The notes below the pieces were generated by a model, which worked only from the letters and a program-made list of their open reading frames with translations, did not search any database and had not been told where the DNA came from. 64,000 bases of DNA, taken from contig JABLTG010000081.1 in assembly GCA_016618085.1 (NCBI GenBank), positions 1 through 64,000 on the forward strand. Reading direction: 5' to 3'. A program made the position numbers and the translations under genes. Source of the stretch: Neovahlkampfia damariscottae. Taxonomy: Eukaryota > Heterolobosea > Selenaionea > Neovahlkampfiida > Neovahlkampfiidae. Shown piece after piece: positions 52,901 to 61,900 of the stretch (position 1 is its first letter; each line of letters starts with the position of its first letter).

Positions 52901-55900
52901 CAAATCATCTAATTTTAAACTTTTTGAGGTTTCTTCAAAATATTTTTGTAATTTGAATGCTCCTAATTTTCCTTCTTCTTGTTGTTGTTGTTCTTCTTCT
53001 TCTTCATTTGATGAATCCAAAATTGATTTTTTTTCTTTAATATTTTGAATTGTAATCTTTGTTCTAAAAATAATTTGATCATAAATTTCTTTGAATTTAT
53101 TAACAAATTCATCATGATTTACAATATCACCTGATTGTTTTGAATCATTTTGTTCAATTGAAAGTAAATCATTCTTAAATTCTTTTGAAAGTTTTTCAGA
53201 TTTTTGAATTAAGGAATGAACTTTTACAGATGAATTTGGAACACCAGATGTCTTTAAAAATGAATTAATTTCTTGATTTAAATTTAAAATTGAATTAAAA
53301 TTATTGAATAAAATATCAAAATCTCTTTTAACGAAAACATAATTCTTTCTTAAATGATCAATAGATAAAAGTAATTTTTTTGATGATTTTAATGATTGAA
53401 TAATTTTGTTTAAATTTGAATTTGATTTAACAATACCAGTTGATAAAACTGTTGATTGTAATAAATTTAATTCTTCTAATGATTCTAATAATTCAATTAA
53501 ATGTGAACTTTGTTTTTCAATCCATGATTTCATAAAGTTTTGAGGTGGAATTAATCCAATTTCTTTCACTTTTGAATCAACAATTTCAATCTTTGATTTT
53601 GTTTGAAAGTTCAAATTCTTCAAATTTTCTTTTAATTCTTTTAATTGATTTGAAAGTGTATTGACAATATTTCTTTGTTTCATTGACATGAAGAAAACAT
53701 TTTCAGCGAAACCCAACATTCTTAATGCTTCTTTTTGAATATTTTTATGAAAATCTTGATATGAATTTCTAAGTTTTTGTAATAAAAGAATATTCTTAAA
53801 ATAGTATTCATCTGATTTCTTCCAATAATTATTGACTTCCAAATTATCAAATTCTAAAGGACCAATCATATTTTGTTCCATTACTTTTTGGATTTCTGTA
53901 TAATTTTTTAATGGTTTTAATAAATTTGAAATTCCAAGATTTTTTAATTCACCAAGTAAATCACCGAGTGCTCTTTGTTTCAAACTAATTTTATCACTCT
54001 TTTTTAATTCTTCCATTCTTTCAATTATTGTAGTTGACAAATCTTCTAAATAATTAACTGTGGTGTCAATAAATTGAATTGAATCATCATTTAAAATAAA
54101 TTTTTCAGATACATTTTTCATTGAATTTAATGTTTTTTCACATTTTTCATGATTGAAATTTGAATCATTTTCTTTCATTTTGAATAAATTTTCAATAATT
54201 CTTTCAAATTTTAAAGTCATAATTTTATCATCTTGATTCAATTTTGATTGTCTTGATTTAACATTTTTGAAAATATTAATAAGATCAATTGATTTAACAT
54301 ATTCATCTTGTTCTTTTTTCTTTCTTTTTTTCTTTTTCTTCTTTGATTCATCTTTTGGTTCTTCTTTCTTTTCTAATTCTAATTTTTGTTCAACATCCCA
54401 AATATCTCTTGATCTTCTAGTTAAAATATTTGAATATCCAGTTGAAAATTTAGCAAGTTTTTTTCTTGCTTTTTGAGTTGAGTTTTGAATTCCATTAATA
54501 TTTGTATCTGTCCATCTCATTAATTTAATAAAATCAATTAATTTCTCTTCCAATGGTTTCATTTCTAATGAAATTGTTTCATCAATTTTATCCGAAAATT
54601 GTTCATAAAATTTAAAAATATTATAAATTATATTTTTAAGTTTTGTTCTTAAATCTTGATTTTGATTTCTTTCAAAATTTAATTTTTCTTCAACTTCAAT
54701 TTGATAGGATAATGAATTTAATATATTTAATCTTGTTTTAAATTCACCAAAAGAAGAAGATCTCATAAAATCATCACAAATTGAAAATATTTGTTCTTCA
54801 ATTTCTTTTTCATTTTCACTTTCCTTTTCTTCAAAATTTGTTAAATTGATTAATCTATAAAATTTAAACCAAAATTCATATGATTTTGAGGCGTGTAATT
54901 GTGATTTTGTGATAAAAATAGTTCTCCAATTTCCAAGTTCCATTTTTCTCCATCTAATAATTAAAGCACTAATATTTCCAATTTCTTGTTTAATTGAACC
55001 AACAGGTGATGTTAAAAATTGTTCCCATTCTGTTGCTTTTTTTAATAACATTTCAAGTCCACTAATAACTTTTGCCAATGGTGATGAAACTTGAAGTGAG
55101 AGTATTCTTTCTGAAATTTGAATTAAATTAATCAATTCTGGATTTTCTTCATATTTTTCAAGTAATTTATTTAATTTTAAAACTAATTGATACACTACAT
55201 TAAATGATAATGTTATTTCTGGAATATTTTCATGTGAATAAAAATCATATTCTTTTGGTAACTTATTTGTATCAATTTTTTCTTTCAAAGAAATGAGTGA
55301 ATTACTTGCATTCAATAATAATGGTAAATTATCTGATGATTTAAATTCATATGGTTTTTTTGATTTTTTCATCAATAATTTTGATGATTCAAATGATTGT
55401 AGAAATGAATCTTTTCTAATTGATTCAAGTGATGTTTCTAATGAATTTGATTTTACTGTTTTATTATCCTTCAATGATTTTGACCAATTAAATATCTTTT
55501 CATGAATTCTAATTAAATATTGAATTCCATCATTTGATTTTAATATTTTTTCAACTTTTTCAATATCTTGATTTGTTTTTTTGTTTTGACCACCTTTTTC
55601 AATATGATCTGAAATTAAATCTAAATCAGTTTCTAAATCAGCAAAATGTTCATCAAAAGAAGGAAATAAATCATTAATTTCTTTTTCAACTAATTGTTCA
55701 TCTGTTAATATTTCAGTTGTATGTTCTTTGTATTTATATAAATCTTCTTCTTCTTGTCTTTTTTTTTCTAAATTTGTAGAAACGAAATCGAAAATATTTG
55801 AATATAAAGTAAAAACTTCATCTAAACATTTCAAATTTTTTGAATTTAATTTTTCACCTGATTGTAATAAATTTAAATATGATTTTGTTAATAATGATTT

Positions 55901-58900
55901 TAAAACTTTTAAAAGAATTTCATATCTTTCAAATTCTGTTTTTGATTGGTTATTTGATTGATCAATTTGAACAACTAATTCTGTTAATTCAACAATTTGT
56001 TTGATATTTTCAGGATCATTTGAAGTTGGAAATTCAATTAAAACTGAAATTAATTTGTGAATAATTGAATCAGATTTGTTTCTAATTTGAGATCCAAATG
56101 ATAAAAGTCTTAATCCATATTTAATTTGATAAACACATGAAATGAATGGTATTGTTAAATCTTCAAATCCAGGATAATTTTCAATTATTTTTTTCAGATA
56201 TTGTTCTGTATTCAATTGCCAAAGTTCTTCTTGTGTATCATTTTTATTTGATTTTGAATAGATTTCTTCTGTCATTCTTTTTAATTTCTCTTTTGGTGTC
56301 AAAGAATTACAAAATTGTTGTAAATCTCTATATAAATTTAAGAATGTAATTTTTGAATCATTTTCAAATGGTCTTTTAACAAATTTCTTTTCAATTTTTT
56401 GTTTTAAAATTTCAAAATTTGATTTTTCATTTTCAAGTGAAGAAATTTGAAAGTTACTATTTCCACCTGTAATAAAGTTTTCAATTTTTGTATAAATTTC
56501 AATCTTTTCATCAACTATTAATTCAGATTCTTTGATAAAATTCAAATCAATTGAATATTTTAATGTTGGATCTAATGCAAGTGAAGGTAAAACTAAATTA
56601 ACTCTATAAAGACCTAATAAACACCAAATTTTTCCTCTGACCATGTTATCATTAATTTCATCATCTTCTTTATATTGAGTTCCTTTTTTTAATATCAAAT
56701 CAAAAATAACAATAACATCTTGAATTGAATCTCTAAATCTTGAATCATTTGATTTTGATAATTCATTTTTAAATTGAATACTTAAATATTTTCTTTGTTC
56801 TAAATCTTTTTGTTCAATATTTTCAATTTCTTTTAAACATTTCAAAATCATCGAAAAAGTATCGCTATCAAATGACTTTTTAAAACATAAAATTGTAATT
56901 CCAAATGTATTTATAATATGATTCCAATCTGATTTTTCAATTTCAGGTAAATCTTCATTTCCAATTGAAAGAAAATTAATAATTTGTTTTAATTGGTCAA
57001 TTTTTGAAAATCTAATTTTCATTGGAATTTTGTTCCATTCATTTAACAAATCAACAATTCTTCTTGCTTTTAAATCTTCAAATAATTTTGGTGGACCTTC
57101 AAAATTATCTTTTTCTTCTTCTCCACCTTCGAATTTATTGAATGAATTATTCCAAAGTCTATTGTTCCAATTTAACCAAATTTCTTGTAAAATTGAATTC
57201 AAATTTTTGAAATCTCTTTCTTTTTTATTTGATTTTAACTTCCAAATTAAAGATTGATAAGGTACCATATCAACAGGTGATCTTGAACAATGTAATGAAG
57301 TATAATCAATCAATTCAGTTGAAATATTAATGATTGAATCAATTAAAGATTCTCTTTCAATCAAATCAAAATCTTGTTCCTTCATTAATTCAAATGATAA
57401 TTTTGTAATTTTTGAAATTAAATTTGTTTCAATTATTAATGATTTATGATCATGTAAAGGTAATAAAGCTTTATGAGAATTAATAATTTGATTTTCAATT
57501 TTAATCTTTTTTGTTGAATATTTTTCAAATATTTCATTAATTAAATCTTCTTCTTCTTTTTTCTTTTTTGAAATTGTTATTTTTGATTTTTCTTCTAAAA
57601 TAGAAGGTAATTCTTTCAAATAATTTTTAAAAGATTCTTCTTCTTTTTTTGAAATATTTTGATTTGTAGAACTTAAACAATAAATTGTACTTAAACCTTT
57701 TATGATTAAATGATTTAATTCTTTGTTTTCTTCATTTGAATTAAAATTTAAAATTTCATTTTGAATTTGTCTTTCTTCTTCTGAAAAAACAATAGGAGTA
57801 CCACCTAATTTCCATAAATAATTCTTTGTATTTGAATTTGGAAATAATGTATTTAATTCATTTGAAATTTCTTTAAATATAAATGAAAGTTGATAAAATT
57901 CTTCAACATTTTTTAAATTCTTAATAAATTTTTTCCAATATATTAAAATATTTTCTTTAATTAAAGATTCATTTAAACAATACTTCCATAACCTATTTGA
58001 AGTTGAAAATAATTTTTCAATTTCTTCAATTGAATATCCATGATGATTTGGTTCTAATATTTTTTCAAACATTAATCTTAATTCTTTAAATAATGGATGA
58101 AAGAATATAATAATTTTCTTATCATTTGTCAATTTCTTTCTTTGATTTGGATGTAAAGTAAAATAATATGATTGTTCAATTAAATTCATTTTTGATTGAA
58201 CATAACTTTCATTTTTTATCTTTTTTAAATATTCTTCTTGATCATATGAAACATATAAACTTTGAATTTTTAAAGATAATTTTTGATATAAATTTGTTTC
58301 AGAAAGTACTTTTTGATGTTTTTCATACATTGATTTATTCATTCTTAAATCCAATGGAATAGAATGAAGATTTTCAAGTTTATTTCTATGATTTTTAATT
58401 TCATTAATTAAATTGGTTGTTGACATTTTTGAAAGTATCCAATTAACTTTTTTAAAAATATTTGAAATTGAAGTTTCATTTTTAAATAATTTTTCTAAAG
58501 TTAATAACCAATTATTTCTTAAAATTAAATCTTCTTCTGTTGTCATTTCAATAAAATAATTTGATGAAAATTCCATTGATCTTAATAATTTTTCTAAATT
58601 GAATGAATTAAATTTTAAATCTTTCAAATGATTTTCTGTAAAAAATCCTTCTAAAACTTGTAAAATATTTTTTGGTAAATTTGATAATGAAAATGATGGT
58701 ATTTCATTACAAATCTTTTTAATATCATTTAATGATGATTTTGATGAATGAACTTTATTTTCAATAATAAAAGTTAAAATATTTAAACTAAATTGAAACA
58801 TATAAGCAGAATCTCTAAAAAGAGTTCTAAAATTTGGCATTGAAGGTTTAAAACTATTAGTTAACAAATAATTTGAAGGAAATATCATTTCAAAATTTTC

Positions 58901-61900
58901 AATATTTTTATCAGATTGACAAATAGATTGTAAAAGTTCAAATGCATTTTTAGAATCTTCTTTTGATAAAATTCTATTGGAAATATAAATATTTTCTAAT
59001 GAAATATAAAGTGATTCTTCAATTGAACTTCTTTGTTTTGATTCATTACAAAAATATTCACCACATCTTAAAATATCTCTTAATATTGGTTTATCTTCTT
59101 CAATTATATTTTTTGTTATTTCTAAGAATTTTAAATGAAAATTAATAATTTTTTCAGAGATTTGTTTTTTTGTGATACCAATATTTGATAATAATGTAAA
59201 AACATCTTGTGATGGAATTTGAATTGAATTCATTGATATTTCAATTCCTCTGTTTCTCATAGCACGTGATATTTCACCATATTTAGGATCCATTAACATA
59301 AAAACTCTAAAATTTGGATGTGGTTTAACAATTTTAACATCACCATCGACTGATCCTCTTTCATTTACAACTAAAACACCATTTGGTTCAAGTAATGAAT
59401 TTAATCGATCTAAAACAGTTGGTGGACAAAAGTTAACATTATCAATTAAAACCCAATTTCCTAATTCCATTGATTTTATAATAACTCCATCTTTCCATTC
59501 AAATCTACCTTTTGCTCCATTTTTTATTAAATTTTCAATATCTTCTAATTGTTTCAAAATTTCTTCATGTTTATAAATCAATTCAAATTTTAAAATTTTG
59601 TTCAAAGAATAAATCTTTTCAGAAATATTTTTTAATAAAATAATATTTTGAATTTCTGAATCAATAGTTGTTGAATGATTATTTGGATTATCATTATTTG
59701 ATAAAGTTGAATTTATTGATGAATCATATAATGACCATAAATTATATATTTCTTCAATTTTTTTGTTATGAATTGTAATATTTTTAATTGAACAATTTCT
59801 TGAAATAATAAACATTTCTTCTTTTAAAATTTTTGCAATAAATTTCTTTTTATGAGATGCATCAATTTGTTCAAAACCACCTAAAAGTTCAACTGTATCT
59901 GTTGAAGATGACATTGAAAATTCATTTAAATCATTTTCTGATAATTCAGCCAATAATTTTACAATTGAATTTTTACCACAACTTGAAGGACCAGTAATAA
60001 TTGCAGGATAATTCATTTGAATACATTTCATTAAATTTTCAAGTGGATTCAAAAATGAATGTAAAATTAAAAGTTTTTTTGATTTGAATGATGAAGAATT
60101 TGATGTTGTTGAGTTTTCAAAATTCTTTTTCAATTGTGAAGAACCAATTTGAATGAAATTTGAAGTGATACTGTAAGATGGAAAGTTAATTAATTCATAT
60201 TTGGTTTCAAAAATTGATTCAAATAATTGAATTACACTTTCACGATCTTCTTCTGTTCTCATTCTTTGTCTGTAAATACAATCTAAATATTTTGATGGTT
60301 TAAATGAATCAAATTGATCATTGAATTGATGATAATCTGATTTTAACATTTCACACCATCTAAAAATATCACGAAGATTAAATTCCCAAGGTGATCCTTT
60401 TCTTCCAAATTTATGTTCAATCATTGTTTTTTTATGAATTTCTTGATTGAATTCAATCATTTTTAAAATATTTTCTTTTCCAATTTCACCATGTAATGAT
60501 AAAGAAATGAATAATAAATCATTTCTATTTAATTCATCAACATAAACTTTTGTAAATCTATTCAAAAATGATTTTGGTAATCCTTTTCTACCACCTCCTT
60601 GTTGAAGTGGATTTTGACTTGCAAAAATACGAAATTTTTTTGGACATGAAAAAGTTTTTCCTAATTCAGGAATAAAAATTTCAGAACGATGATCTAAAAC
60701 TGAATTTAAACCTTCTAAAACAGATTGTGATGCTAAATTTAATTCATCCAATAAAATCCAATCACCTGCTTTTAATGCTCTCAAAAAGATACCATCTGAC
60801 CATTCAAATTCACCTCCATCACTTCCTTCAACAGGTAAATCACTTCCAAGTAAATCCATCATATCAGTTTGTTCACTTAAATTAATTCTAACTACTGTAT
60901 GTCCAGATGCTTTGGCTAATGCTGTAATTAAAGTAGTTTTTCCAACACCAGGAGATCCTTCTAATAAAATTGGTTTTGAAATTTGCATTGCTCTTAAAAC
61001 TTTCAAAATATTATTGGTTGTTGTAGGTGCATTGAATGTATAATTCAAATTTGAAGGTACTTCATTTGTTCCTTTTGTGATAAAGAATGGTGAATATCCA
61101 AAAGTATCTTCATTTTCTTTTGATGATTTCAAATTTTCAATTTTAATTGATTCTTTAATTTCTTTACGAAATTCTTCTGGAATTTGATTAATTAAAAATT
61201 CAAAACAACTCAATTTTAATGAAACTCTATTCTTTTCAGATGATTCAATACCAACTCCTAAACCATCTAAAAATACTGCTTCAGCTCCATGAATAAAACC
61301 TTCCCAAGGATTCATTTTTAAACTTGAAACAGATAAATTCAAAAATTCAACCCAAGACATAATATCACGAACTGTGATTGTCTTTTTAGATTTTATATTT
61401 TGAAAGAAATTCAAAAAATCTAAAATTGAATTTTTGAAATTTGTTTTCAATTCTTTAATTAATTTATCTTCAATGATTAATCCTAAATCATCTTGAATTG
61501 ATAAACTTGGAACATAAATTTCTGTGAATCTATTTCTTAAAGCAGGTGATAATTCTTTTTTACCAAAATCTCCACCTGGATTCATTGTTGCAATAATTAA
61601 AAATGATTCATTTGAATTGATTTCTTCAATTGATTCAGAACCTTTTTCAGGTAAAACTAATTGTCTTTCCGGTTCTAAAACAGAATTTAATCTTTCTAAA
61701 ACTGCGTCATCTGCAAGTGATATTTCATCAATTAAAAACATATCTCCTTTTTTCATTGCATTCACAAGTGGACCATCATACCAAATGAATAAAGATTTAT
61801 ACTCTCTTGAAAATTCTTGTATTTTTTCAATTATATTTTCTAAATGTTTAAATTCTTTTTTTGGTTTCTTTTCCAATTTTGAAATTTTATTAAAAACATT